Source: Paracoccaceae bacterium (GTDB taxonomy: Bacteria; Pseudomonadota; Alphaproteobacteria; Rhodobacterales; Rhodobacteraceae). Taken from it: a DNA stretch of 64,000 bases. This document shows, piece after piece, positions 20,963-29,357 of the stretch. Every line of letters begins with the position of its first letter. Within the stretch, counting starts at the first letter, position 1. The notes beneath the pieces are model-generated. The model ran no database searches. It was not told where the DNA came from and was given only the letters and a program-made list of their open reading frames with translations. The position numbers were made by a program, and so were the translations under genes. Location of the stretch: positions 62,001-126,000 of the forward strand of contig JAJEBG010000016.1 of NCBI GenBank assembly GCA_022824005.1, in the 5' to 3' direction.

Positions 20963-21538
20963 ATGGTCGTCTTGAACAAAATTTATACGCGAACCGGCGA
21001 TGACGGCGACACGGCCCTCGGCGACGGCACACGGGTTGCCAAATTTTCGGCTCGCGTGGAGGCCTACGGCACCATTGATGAACTCAATTCAGTCATCGGC
21101 GTGGCGAGAACAGACGCTTGCGAAGAATTTGAAGCGCGTCTTGCCATCATACAAAATGACCTTTTTGACCTTGGGGCCGATTTATGCCGACCGGAGTCAG
21201 AAGAGGACAAAACCGCCTCTCATCCGCCTTTGCGAGTGACCGATTCTCAGACCCGCCGGCTTGAGACGCAAATTGATGCGATGAATGAGAGTCTGGAACC
21301 ACTCAACAGTTTTGTCTTGCCGGGAGGGTCTCGCCTCGCCGCGTCTCTTCATCATTGCCGAACCGTGGCGCGGCGCGCCGAGAGACTGGCCGTCGAATTA
21401 TCAAGTCGGGAGATCGTCAATGCCCACCTTCTGATCTACCTTAACCGTCTGTCGGACTGGTTCTTTGTGGCCGCCCGTTGCGCTAATGACAATGGGCGGG
21501 ACGATATTCTATGGGTGCCGGGGGAATACCGCGAGTGA
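20963..21538 (+). CDS. ATP:cob(I)alamin adenosyltransferase, PduO type
   Basis: Transfers the adenosyl group of ATP to reduced cobalamin to make coenzyme B12; 191 residues. The N-terminal ATP-binding signature TRTGDDGDTALGDGTRVAK and the C-terminal ERLAVELSS / LIYLNRLSDWFFVAAR helices are family-defining. The ATG at 20,963 is used; an upstream in-frame extension overlaps the HIG1-like gene and is unlikely. Its place before etfBA and a 3-hydroxyacyl-CoA dehydrogenase is common in alphaproteobacteria. cobT and cobS lie about 17 kb away. Confidence 0.93.
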   Translation: MVVLNKIYTRTGDDGDTALGDGTRVAKFSARVEAYGTIDELNSVIGVARTDACEEFEARLAIIQNDLFDLGADLCRPESEEDKTASHPPLRVTDSQTRRLETQIDAMNESLEPLNSFVLPGGSRLAASLHHCRTVARRAERLAVELSSREIVNAHLLIYLNRLSDWFFVAARCANDNGRDDILWVPGEYRE

Positions 21539-21659
21539 ATGGATTTCGGTCACATCTGTGGCTCTAGAGAACCCGTAGATATGAAGGAATGTGGGTTAAC
21601 CAAAAATTCAGTGCAAGGACAGATATGACCTCAACGATAGTTTATAAGGAGTGAACGCG

Positions 21660-22421
21660 ATGAAGATTCTAGTGACAGTCAAACGGGTCATCGACTATAA
21701 TGTAAAGGTCAGAGTCAAAACCGACGGCTCCGGGGTTGATCTAGCCAACATCAAGATGTCAATGAACCCGTTCGATGAGATCGCGGTTGAAGAGGCCGTG
21801 CGCTTGAAGGAAGCGGGAAAGGCCGAAGAAATTATCGCCGTTTCCATCGGTGTTGAACAGTCGAAGACAATTCTACGTACCGCTTTAGCGATGGGAGCCG
21901 ACCGTGCCATTCTCGTTGAGGCGGTCGATGACCCGCATCACGATATTGAACCCCTCACGGTGGCAAAAATACTCAAGGCCATCGTCGATGAAGAAAAGCC
22001 CGGTCTAATCTTGATGGGCAAGCAGGCTATAGACAATGACATGAATGCCACCGGGCAAATGTTGTCGGCTCTTATGGGTTGTGGGCAAGCGACGTTTGCC
22101 TCTCAGTTAGAGTTAGAAGGAGAAAAAGCTATTGTGACGCGCGAAGTCGACGGTGGCTTGCAGAAAATCGAAGTCAATCTGCCAAGTGTCGTCACGGTTG
22201 ATTTAAGAATGAATGAGCCTCGATATCCCTCGTTACCCAATATCCAACGCGCCAAACGCAAACCCTTCGAAATCAAGTCACCGACCGACTATGATGTTGA
22301 TATTCAACCCCGCTTGGAAATACTAAAAACTGTTGAACCCCCCGTGAGGGAGGCAGGAATGATCGTTGAATCGGTTGATGAATTGGTCACCAAACTCAAA
22401 GATGAAGCAGGAGTTCTCTGA
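21660..22421 (+). CDS. etfB: Electron transfer flavoprotein subunit beta
   Basis: AMP-binding small subunit of ETF, which carries electrons from acyl-CoA and other dehydrogenases to ETF:quinone oxidoreductase; 253 residues. It starts [20 protein letters not shown] at 21,660, eight bases after an AAGGAG box; a GTG at 21,651 overlaps that box and is rejected. The signature [22 protein letters not shown] is clear. Its TGA overlaps the etfA ATG by one base. Confidence 0.97.
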   Translation: MKILVTVKRVIDYNVKVRVKTDGSGVDLANIKMSMNPFDEIAVEEAVRLKEAGKAEEIIAVSIGVEQSKTILRTALAMGADRAILVEAVDDPHHDIEPLTVAKILKAIVDEEKPGLILMGKQAIDNDMNATGQMLSALMGCGQATFASQLELEGEKAIVTREVDGGLQKIEVNLPSVVTVDLRMNEPRYPSLPNIQRAKRKPFEIKSPTDYDVDIQPRLEILKTVEPPVREAGMIVESVDELVTKLKDEAGVL

Positions 22422-23365
22422 TGACGGTATTATTGCTTGCCGAGCTTAATGGTCCGAATCTCGCCACTGACCTGACGGCCAAAACATTGACCGCTGCCAA
22501 ACAATTGGGCGGTCAAGTCGATATCCTTTGTGCCTCAGAAGGTTGTGAAAAAGCGGCCCAAGAAGCGGCTTCTCTTGATGGGGTCAATCAAATTCTGTAC
22601 GCCGACCATCACCAATATGGTCACGCTTTGGCAGAGCCAGTGGCCGATTTGATCGTGCATTTGACGCAAGATTATGAGCATATCATTGGGCCGGCATCGA
22701 CATCGGCACAGAATATTTTGCCGCGTGCCGCGGCGCTTTGTGACGCGATGATGATTTCAGATGTATCAGCGATTGTGGATGACCAAACATTTGAACGACC
22801 GATTTACGCTGGCAATGCGATTCAGACGGTACGATCAATTGACTCCAAGAAATTTATGACCATCCGCACAGCGGCTTTCGAGGCGACACAGGCCCAAGGT
22901 TCGGCACCGGTGGTGGCGATTGAGACGTCATCAAACCCCGGATTGAGTGCTTGGATCGAAAATAGTGAAGCGGTTTCAGACCATCCTGAATTGACTTCGG
23001 CAAAAATAGTGGTGTCGGGCGGGAGAGGTATCGGGTCAACCGAAGACTTTGCCCTTGTTTCATCGCTAGCCCAGAAATTGGGGGCCGCGGTGGGTGCCTC
23101 CCGGGCCGCCGTTGATTCGGGCTACGCCCCCAACGATTGGCAAGTGGGACAAACCGGAAAGGTCGTGGCACCGGAACTCTATATCGCGGTCGGAATTTCT
23201 GGAGCGATTCAACATTTGGCGGGGATGAAGGACTCAAAAATCATTGTTGCGATCAACAAAGATCAGGATGCGCCTATCTTTCAAGTTGCCGATTATGGTC
23301 TTGTCGCAAATCTGTTTGACGTGGTTCCCGAACTCACCGAAAAAGTGACATCCCCCGGTGCATGA
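22421..23365 (+). CDS. etfA: Electron transfer flavoprotein subunit alpha
   Basis: FAD-binding subunit of ETF, 314 residues. The N-terminal part holds the alpha/beta fold with the ASTSAQNILPRAAA segment. The C-terminal FAD domain has VVSGGRGIGSTEDF (about 192-205), GASRAAVDSGYAPNDWQVGQ and the IAVGISGAIQHLAGM and INKDQDAPIFQVADYG motifs. It is translationally coupled to etfB by TGATG and followed 45 bases later by the dehydrogenase gene. Confidence 0.97.
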   Translation: MTVLLLAELNGPNLATDLTAKTLTAAKQLGGQVDILCASEGCEKAAQEAASLDGVNQILYADHHQYGHALAEPVADLIVHLTQDYEHIIGPASTSAQNILPRAAALCDAMMISDVSAIVDDQTFERPIYAGNAIQTVRSIDSKKFMTIRTAAFEATQAQGSAPVVAIETSSNPGLSAWIENSEAVSDHPELTSAKIVVSGGRGIGSTEDFALVSSLAQKLGAAVGASRAAVDSGYAPNDWQVGQTGKVVAPELYIAVGISGAIQHLAGMKDSKIIVAINKDQDAPIFQVADYGLVANLFDVVPELTEKVTSPGA

Positions 23366-23410
23366 TCACCCCCCAATGCGACCGACAATGACTGTCAGCA
23401 GGAGATGCGT

Positions 23411-24289
23411 ATGATGGACATCAAACAAGTCAGTGTGATTGGTGCCGGGCAGATGGGCAATGGTATCGCACATGTGTTTGCGCTCGCCAATTATCAGGTG
23501 ATTCTCCACGATATCTCTAAAGATGCTCTGCAAAACGCGTTAACTCAGATTGATGCCAATTTAACTCGTCAAGTTTCCAAAGGCCGCATTAGCGAAACGG
23601 ATAAACAAGGGGCTTTACGGCGAATTACAACCACGTGCGATCTCGAGAATTGTGGGCGCGTTGACCTCGTTATTGAAGCGGTCACCGAACGTGAATCTGT
23701 CAAGGCGGCGGTCCTTGAAGACCTCACACCTCACCTAAATCATGACACAATTCTCACAACCAATACATCGTCTATTTCAATCACTCGCCTCGCCTCACGG
23801 ACTGATCGGCCCGACCGCTTTATGGGATTTCATTTTATGAATCCGGTTCCCGTCATGCAGCTGGTTGAATTGATTCGGGGGATTGCCACGAACGAAGACA
23901 CCTACCAGTCACTTCTCCATGTTGTTGCCCGTCTGGACAAAACAGCCGCTTCCTCATCAGACTTTCCTGGTTTCATTGTCAATCGCATTTTGATGCCCAT
24001 GATCAATGAAGCTGTTTATGCCCTTCTGGAAGGAATCGGCTCGGTTGAAGCTATAGATAGTTCAATGCGTCTCGGAGCCAATCACCCAATGGGTCCGCTT
24101 CAACTCGCTGACTTTATTGGGCTTGATACATGTCTGGCGATTATGAATGTCCTTTTCGATGGGCTCGGTGATTCAAAATATCGCCCGTGCCCGCTGTTGA
24201 CCAAATATGTGGAAGCGCAATGGTTAGGAAGAAAGACCCGCCGTGGATTTTATGATTATTCAGGCGATGTCCCCGTACCCACGCGTTAG
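23411..24289 (+). CDS. 3-hydroxybutyryl-CoA dehydrogenase
   Basis: NAD(P)-dependent oxidation or reduction of 3-hydroxybutyryl-CoA in butanoate, fatty-acid and PHB metabolism; 292 residues. The Rossmann GAGQMGNGIAHV, the VIEAVTER and TNTSSISITRLA segments, the catalytic His in GFHFMNPVPVMQLVE and the C-terminal NHPMGPLQLADFIGLD are characteristic. ATG 23,411 is chosen because AGGAG at 23,400-23,404 abuts an earlier ATG (23,405) too closely. It is last in the etfB-etfA operon and ends 9 bases from the convergent ptsH stop. Confidence 0.94.
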   Translation: MMDIKQVSVIGAGQMGNGIAHVFALANYQVILHDISKDALQNALTQIDANLTRQVSKGRISETDKQGALRRITTTCDLENCGRVDLVIEAVTERESVKAAVLEDLTPHLNHDTILTTNTSSISITRLASRTDRPDRFMGFHFMNPVPVMQLVELIRGIATNEDTYQSLLHVVARLDKTAASSSDFPGFIVNRILMPMINEAVYALLEGIGSVEAIDSSMRLGANHPMGPLQLADFIGLDTCLAIMNVLFDGLGDSKYRPCPLLTKYVEAQWLGRKTRRGFYDYSGDVPVPTR

Positions 24290-24298
24290 ACGCTGAGA

Positions 24299-24574
24299 TC
24301 AATAGTCTTCGTGAAAACCTTCGGAAATGAGATCTCCGAGGGCCGCGGCGAGGGTTTCAGACTCCTCTCCGCTGAGACGCACTTCAATGGATGTGCCTTT
24401 GGACGCGGTGAGCATCAAAAGGCCCATGATCGAATCACCGAAAGCAGAAACCCCGTCTTTGAAGACTTCGGCTTCAGCTTCAAATCGCTCGACCGTCTCT
24501 ACAAACTTGGCCGCGGCACGCGCATGCATACCTTTCTCGTTGATAATCTTATAATTCCGTACAATATCAGGCAT
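24299..24574 (-). CDS. ptsH: HPr phosphocarrier protein
   Basis: Phosphocarrier of the nitrogen-type PTS, 91 residues. His17 in KGMHARAAAKF is the site phosphorylated by enzyme I. Ser48 in FGDSIMGLLMLTASKG is the residue targeted by HPr kinase. Both are intact. It is the last gene of a minus-strand run hprK, EIIA-like, ptsH, with 12 bases separating it from the EIIA stop. No sugar permease PTS components are in the window, so a regulatory function is likely. Confidence 0.95.
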   Translation of the reverse strand: MPDIVRNYKIINEKGMHARAAAKFVETVERFEAEAEVFKDGVSAFGDSIMGLLMLTASKGTSIEVRLSGEESETLAAALGDLISEGFHEDY

Positions 24575-24586
24575 CGAAAATTCCTC

Positions 24587-24967
24587 CTATTCGAAGACCT
24601 TGACATATTTCCTCCCACATTCGGCGGCCTGCTGGGCCGCTTCCTTGAGGCCTCCTTGGCGCAATTTGACGAGTTTTACGAGCATCGGAACATTGGCCCC
24701 TGACACGATGACCCGGTCCGAGCCCTTGCAGGCTTTGAGAGACAAATTGCAAGGTGAGCTACCATAAATGTCGGTGACGACAATGACTCCCTGACCTTCG
24801 TCAACTTCGGTGACAGCGGCGCAAATTTCCTCCTGCTTTTTCTCTTGGTCATAATTGCCATTCAACGAAATCGCAGACATCCCAGATTGTGTGCCCACAA
24901 TCTGCTCCACACATGCGAGAAGCTCACACGCAATATTTCCGTTCGCCACAATGACAATGCCGATCAA
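24587..24967 (-). CDS. EIIA-Man-like PTS protein with the active His replaced by Asn
   Basis: A 126-residue EIIA domain of the mannose family, as found in alphaproteobacterial regulatory PTS clusters. The best start is TTG at 24,967, which gives the family N-terminus M-I-G-I-V-I-V and lies 8 bases after GGAGG; a longer frame (to 25,060) looks non-coding. In this family the phosphorylated histidine lies in the THG motif at residue 9-10. Here the segment reads VANGNIACELL, with Asn9. Other family blocks are present: VVTDIYGSSPCNLSL and VSGANVPMLVKLVKL. If functional, it cannot be phosphorylated in the usual way. Confidence 0.85.
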   Translation of the reverse strand: MIGIVIVANGNIACELLACVEQIVGTQSGMSAISLNGNYDQEKKQEEICAAVTEVDEGQGVIVVTDIYGSSPCNLSLKACKGSDRVIVSGANVPMLVKLVKLRQGGLKEAAQQAAECGRKYVKVFE

Positions 24968-25167
24968 GTCATGGCCTCCGGATTTCATCTGTCTGAAACA
25001 ACAATGAAATATCCCTTTCACATGACAAGGGGCACAATTGCAAGGCCAATCTTTCGGCACATTTTAAATTCAGCTTTATGGACCGAAGTGTTGAAGGGCT
25101 GGGTTCAAACGTTTTAGATGCAGGGGCTAAGCCCTCACTGAGGTGAGATTAGAGCCGTTGTCGTGGT

Positions 25168-25587
25168 TCAATCAATATTGGTCAGCATCACCATGAGGGC
25201 GGCCGGTAAACCGCTCTTTCCTCGTCCTAGAATCAAAGGAAATTCGACATCAATGAGTGACCTCTTTCGTTCAGGTAATCGCTCTGTCTCTTGTGCATCC
25301 ATATCGACGATTACCGATAGATGAGCCTTTGGATGATGTCTCATTCGCAGAATACCGATACCACGCGCCTCAATCATTCCAGCAATGGCTTTGGGAGCCG
25401 ACAATTCCACTCGCTGGTTGACCCGTTGCGCTATGACTTTGTCGTCGGATACGAGGTCGGCTCCCCTAGATATCATCTCGAGAGCGAGCGACGACTTGCC
25501 ACTCCCCGACAACCCCGTGATCAACGCGGCGTGGCGGCCGACGGCAACGGCGCTGCCGCTCACGATCGCTGGGTTTGACTGTGACAT
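25168..25587 (-). CDS. hprK: HPr kinase/phosphorylase, short alphaproteobacterial form
   Basis: Bifunctional enzyme acting on the regulatory serine of HPr; 139 residues, corresponding to the C-terminal catalytic domain only, as is usual in alphaproteobacteria. It has Walker A GLSGSGKSS (25-33), DLVSDDKV (44-51) and the family signature AGMIEARGIGILRM (about 69-82). In relatives it often follows chvI-chvG; here it follows an HpcH/HpaI aldolase gene by 23 bases. A 200-base gap separates it from the EIIA-like gene. Confidence 0.93.
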   Translation of the reverse strand: MSQSNPAIVSGSAVAVGRHAALITGLSGSGKSSLALEMISRGADLVSDDKVIAQRVNQRVELSAPKAIAGMIEARGIGILRMRHHPKAHLSVIVDMDAQETERLPERKRSLIDVEFPLILGRGKSGLPAALMVMLTNID

Positions 25588-25610
25588 CTGCGTTTTGTGG
25601 CGTCACGTCA

Positions 25611-26438
25611 TCAGTAATTACTGGGTTTCTTGTGGTTTATCGCAATGTCAATGCCAAGATTTTTGAGGCAAGAATGGAGTGTTGAGAGGCACGTTGCGGC
25701 TCCATTCGCTACCAAAGATGTATCGTTAGAGACGGTGACAAAATCAAATCCCCAAGCGATGGCGTCAGCGGCATATTCGGGGGTTCCACAATGTATCCCC
25801 GCCAAAATATCAGCATTTTTGGATGCATCCAGAATTCTTTTTATCGCCTCTAAAAGTTCATCTTCACGGCGGTCCAACCCGACGCCCATCCGCCCCTTGG
25901 TCAATCCTAGTGATAAATCCGACGGCCCAATATAGGTTCCATCAAGACCGGGTGTCACGACAATCTCCTGCAAGTTCTCATAAGCCTCTCCCGTCTCAAT
26001 CATGGCAAAACAGACAATATTCTCATTCGACTGCTCCACGTAATTGTCTGCCCCCGTCGACAAAAGCGCGCGTGTGGGACCGAAACTGCGCACCCCTTTA
26101 GGTGGATAGCGAACATATGATACAAGTGTTTCAGCCTGCTCACGATTATTGATCATAGGACAGATCACGCCGAGCGCGCCGGCGTCCAAAGTCTTCATAA
26201 TGATGCCCGGCTCAAGCCAAGGAACACGGGCGAGCGGGGCCACACCGCTGGCTCGAATGGACGCAAAAGCCGCCACCATATCCTGATAATCCATCATTCC
26301 GTGCTGCATATCTGCGGTCAAGCTGCTATAGCCAAAATCAGCTTGAACTTCGGCCGCAAAAGCACTTCCTAAGGTCAGCCAGCCGTTGATGATGGGCGAC
26401 TTTCTTAGAGGCAATTCCTTTATCGGGTTGGCAATCAT
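25611..26438 (-). CDS. HpcH/HpaI aldolase/citrate lyase family protein
   Basis: Class II (metal-dependent) pyruvate-type aldolase, 275 residues. Conserved blocks are FGYSSLTADMQHGMMDYQD, PLARVPWLEPG, GALGVICPMINN, SFGPTRA, the metal-binding glutamate in CFAMIETGEA, and GTYIGPSDLSLGLT. Start ATG 26,438 follows GAGGAGAAGGGA. A longer frame to 26,525 lacks such a site. Substrate cannot be told, though 2-keto-3-deoxy acids or hydroxy acids are typical. It lies 228 bases downstream of an amino-acid ABC transporter and just before hprK. Confidence 0.9.
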   Translation of the reverse strand: MIANPIKELPLRKSPIINGWLTLGSAFAAEVQADFGYSSLTADMQHGMMDYQDMVAAFASIRASGVAPLARVPWLEPGIIMKTLDAGALGVICPMINNREQAETLVSYVRYPPKGVRSFGPTRALLSTGADNYVEQSNENIVCFAMIETGEAYENLQEIVVTPGLDGTYIGPSDLSLGLTKGRMGVGLDRREDELLEAIKRILDASKNADILAGIHCGTPEYAADAIAWGFDFVTVSNDTSLVANGAATCLSTLHSCLKNLGIDIAINHKKPSNY

Positions 26439-26666
26439 TCCCTTCTCCTCAATTGTGTACTGATCCATATAAGGGGTTTCATCCCTGAGTGCGAAATCAA
26501 AAACTGTTGATTGGATTTGAGCCATGAGCGGCGTCTATCGGCGAACCTTCCTATGCCCCGACAGTTTTCATCTCATCCCCCGTGTGTCGTGACATGATGA
26601 CGTTGATCGTTTCGCGTGAATAACCTTTGATGTCATTTCAACGATGTCACCTCGGTATTTCTGAGG

Positions 26667-27560
26667 TCAGTCTGGGACGAGCTTCGCACGGTTTTCAAGC
26701 CATCGGAATAGCATCGATAAACCGAAACAGAGAACAAAATACAAAACCGCAACCGTAATCCACGTCTCGAAGAGCATCCGCGTAGAATTGGCCAACTCGA
26801 CCGCTCGCAGGGTTAAGTCTTGCACTGAAACAAGAGAAATAATGGCACTATCCTTGATCAGCACAATAAATTGATTGGCCAGAGGGGGTAAAATCTTTCG
26901 AAAGGCTTGCGGCAAAACCACAATTTGCATCTCATCTCGCCAACGCATGGCCAGTGACTGCGCCGCCTCTCGTTGGCCTTTAGACACAGATTCGATACCG
27001 GATCGCACAATTTCACCGACGAAAGCGCTTTCAAAGAGGGCAAGAACAATGACTCCAGAGATGAGTGATGGAAACCGCCGCATATCACCAAAGAAAAATT
27101 CCCAAATGGCCACATTTTCAGAACGTGACACTGCATAGGCCCAGCTCTCAATATTGAGCGCCGTGACAACCTGCTCTGACAGGAAGAAAAAAAAGATGAA
27201 AATGATCACCAGCGGCGGAATATTGCGGAGCAATTCGAGGTAAGTTCGCGCCAACATTCGAACCGTCAAATTTTTTGCCGTGCGCGCCATTCCGAGAATA
27301 ACACCCAAGACGATCGCCAAAAGACTGGCAAATATGCTGATGCGAATCGTCGTCAACAAACCTTGTATGAGAACATTGGCGACCCATCTCTCACTGTCCT
27401 CGTCATAGCGAAAAAGATAAGTCGGGATTCGCTCCCATTGCCATTTATAGTTCAGTTTTCCGTCAATCTGGATCCAAATGTAACCGAAGAAAAGAACCAA
27501 GACAGCGACGACAATGATATCTGCCCAGTGGACTTTACGAGTGAAGAAACGGGTCCACAT
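26667..27560 (-). CDS. Polar amino-acid ABC transporter permease (HisM/GlnP family)
   Basis: Inner-membrane permease of a family-3 uptake system, 297 residues from the ATG at 27,560. A longer frame begins at a TTG (27,611) but would run through a perfect hairpin, so the shorter start is preferred. After one N-terminal membrane segment (VVAVLVLFFGYIWI) there is a periplasmic part, then a bundle of helices with the coupling-loop motif EAAQSLAMRWRDEMQIVVLPQAFRKILPPLAN. It pairs with the permease at 28,495-29,352. Confidence 0.92.
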   Translation of the reverse strand: MWTRFFTRKVHWADIIVVAVLVLFFGYIWIQIDGKLNYKWQWERIPTYLFRYDEDSERWVANVLIQGLLTTIRISIFASLLAIVLGVILGMARTAKNLTVRMLARTYLELLRNIPPLVIIFIFFFFLSEQVVTALNIESWAYAVSRSENVAIWEFFFGDMRRFPSLISGVIVLALFESAFVGEIVRSGIESVSKGQREAAQSLAMRWRDEMQIVVLPQAFRKILPPLANQFIVLIKDSAIISLVSVQDLTLRAVELANSTRMLFETWITVAVLYFVLCFGLSMLFRWLENRAKLVPD

Positions 27561-27585
27561 AGGCGATCGCAACCCACTAGTTATT

Positions 27586-27607
27586 CCGGGCCTGAAAACC
27601 GGCCCGG
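27586..27607 (-). other. Intercistronic hairpin between binding protein and second permease
   Basis: A perfect 7-base-pair stem CCGGGCC / GGCCCGG with an 8-base loop lies 26 bases after the binding-protein stop. There is no T-run. In other ABC operons such structures protect the binding-protein mRNA, giving more binding protein than permease; that role is inferred. Confidence 0.5.
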
Positions 27608-27632
27608 ACAAATATTGAAGCGTGGATAGAAA

Positions 27633-28457
27633 CTAGTCTTCTTTCCACTCGGTGGTCGCGAACCAATAATTGTGACGTTCGTCCAACCAACCCGTGCGAT
27701 GATTATGCGCGATCCAATTATTGAAATAATTCAAGGCATCAAAATCGCCTTTGCGGACAGCAAACGCTTCTCCTCGAGGATCGAACAGCGTATCAAATGG
27801 CACATACAAGGTCTCAGGATACTGGTAAGCGTCTTGCGAAGGGGTTGGCTCGGCCCCCAATGTTGCATGGGCTTTCCCGTTCAAAACCTCTTGCGTGGCG
27901 GCTCCATCTTCATCAAATTGCAAGAGTTGGGCTTTAGGAAATAGTTGGGGAATGAGAGCCGCGGGAGTCGCACCACGACGCGCCGCGAAGATGACATCCT
28001 CACGATTGAAATCTTCCATAGAAAAGCCTTCCGTCATCTGGCGGTTGGCCAAAATGGCCAATCCTGAAAAAGCATAAGGATCGGTGAAATTAATCGTCAA
28101 GTTGCGTTGCGCTGTGACTGACATGCCGCTGATGATGACATCAAACTTCTTGCCAACCAAGGCGGGAATGATCCCATCCCAAGCGGTTGGCACAAATTCC
28201 GGTTCAACCCCCATATCGGCAGCAAGTTTTCGGCCGACGTCAAGTTCAAAGCCGACCAACTCTCCTTGTTTGTTGCGCATAGACCAAGGCTGAAAAAGCG
28301 ACAGGCCAATTTTGATAACACCACGTTTCTTGATGGTCTCAATGACGCTCTCGCTCGCCAGCGATTGGGTCGCATTTTGTGAAAAGGCTGGCAGCGCCAG
28401 CCCCATGGCAAGTAGACCAGCAAACGCGGCACTTAAATGTCGTCGAGTCAGTTTCAT
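27633..28457 (-). CDS. ABC transporter substrate-binding protein, family 3
   Basis: Periplasmic polar amino-acid binding protein, 274 residues. ATG 28,457 is used because AAGGAG lies 6 bases upstream. A Sec signal peptide follows (MKLTRRHLSAAFAGLLAMGLALPAFSQ). The mature protein shows the family-3 features RGVIKIGLSLFQPWSM, GFELDVGRKLAADMGV, WDGIIPALVGKKFDVIISGMSVT and NFTDPYAFSGL. The exact ligand cannot be deduced. It is placed between two permease genes of the same transporter. Confidence 0.93.
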   Translation of the reverse strand: MKLTRRHLSAAFAGLLAMGLALPAFSQNATQSLASESVIETIKKRGVIKIGLSLFQPWSMRNKQGELVGFELDVGRKLAADMGVEPEFVPTAWDGIIPALVGKKFDVIISGMSVTAQRNLTINFTDPYAFSGLAILANRQMTEGFSMEDFNREDVIFAARRGATPAALIPQLFPKAQLLQFDEDGAATQEVLNGKAHATLGAEPTPSQDAYQYPETLYVPFDTLFDPRGEAFAVRKGDFDALNYFNNWIAHNHRTGWLDERHNYWFATTEWKED

Positions 28458-28494
28458 TGTTTTCTCCTTCATAATTATCTGACGGACAAGAAAT

Positions 28495-29352
28495 CTAATT
28501 GATGACCTCAAACTTCTTTTCGAGAAAGGTCACAAAAATTGAGAGAATAAGGGTAAAGATGAGATAGATGGCCGCCACGGTGAACCATATCTCGAAACTC
28601 ATATATGTATCCGAGATAATGTTGCGGCCCATCGTCGTCAACTCCGCCACCGCAATCACACTGACGATGGCTGAACTCTTGATGAGGTGAACGGCTTCCC
28701 CAGTGAGCGGAGGCAGGATAAACTTTACCGATTGCGGAATTAAGATATAACGATAGCATTGGGGCGTTGACAAACCGACGGCGCGAGCCGCCTCCCATTG
28801 TCCGAGAGGTACTGCTTGGATGGCGGCCCGAAAAATTTCGGCCACCAACACTGAATGATAGACCGCGAGGCAAAGAACTGAAGCGGTGAAGCGCCCCAAA
28901 TCAAATATCGGCCCGACAACATAATAAATCAAATAGAGCAGGACCAGCAGAGGCAAGTTCCGAACAAATTCAATAAAGCCAATGGCGATACGAGAACCGA
29001 TCATCAGCGATGAGAGTTGCAACAGCGCGATGACCAACCCTATGGCCACCGCTAGAGCAAAAGATCGAAATGTTAAATCAATCGTGGTGACCAATCCGAG
29101 CAGCAATTCACCCACTTGAAATCCGTCATCGGTCATCTCTAGTATGTAGTCGGAAACCCGATACCACTGCCAATTATAGCCGATGGCTTGGGCGCCGGTC
29201 ATCAATACTCTGATAATCAAACCCATAATCAAGACGTAAAGAAGAATGGACATCAGTCTCGAATCCAGCATCAATCGAACCCATCGTCCTGCGTCCGCTG
29301 TCCGATGCTGGGATGACTGGAATTTGATCAACGAGGGATGAGTCTTGGGCAT
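28495..29352 (-). CDS. Polar amino-acid ABC transporter permease
   Basis: Second HisM/GlnP-type permease, 285 residues. A first membrane segment (about 32-54) precedes the five-helix permease domain, with NLPLLVLLYLIYYVVG and the coupling loop EAARAVGLSTPQCYRYILIP. It starts 5 bases after the ATPase stop, so the two genes are coupled. Domain content matches its partner at 26,667-27,560, making a heterodimeric channel likely. Confidence 0.92.
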   Translation of the reverse strand: MPKTHPSLIKFQSSQHRTADAGRWVRLMLDSRLMSILLYVLIMGLIIRVLMTGAQAIGYNWQWYRVSDYILEMTDDGFQVGELLLGLVTTIDLTFRSFALAVAIGLVIALLQLSSLMIGSRIAIGFIEFVRNLPLLVLLYLIYYVVGPIFDLGRFTASVLCLAVYHSVLVAEIFRAAIQAVPLGQWEAARAVGLSTPQCYRYILIPQSVKFILPPLTGEAVHLIKSSAIVSVIAVAELTTMGRNIISDTYMSFEIWFTVAAIYLIFTLILSIFVTFLEKKFEVIN

Positions 29353-29357
29353 GAGTT

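Noticed and set aside
24968-25060. Longer N-terminus of the EIIA-like protein
   Set aside because: Cysteine-rich sequence unlike the family; the TTG at 24,967 has a GGAGG box and gives the family N-terminus.
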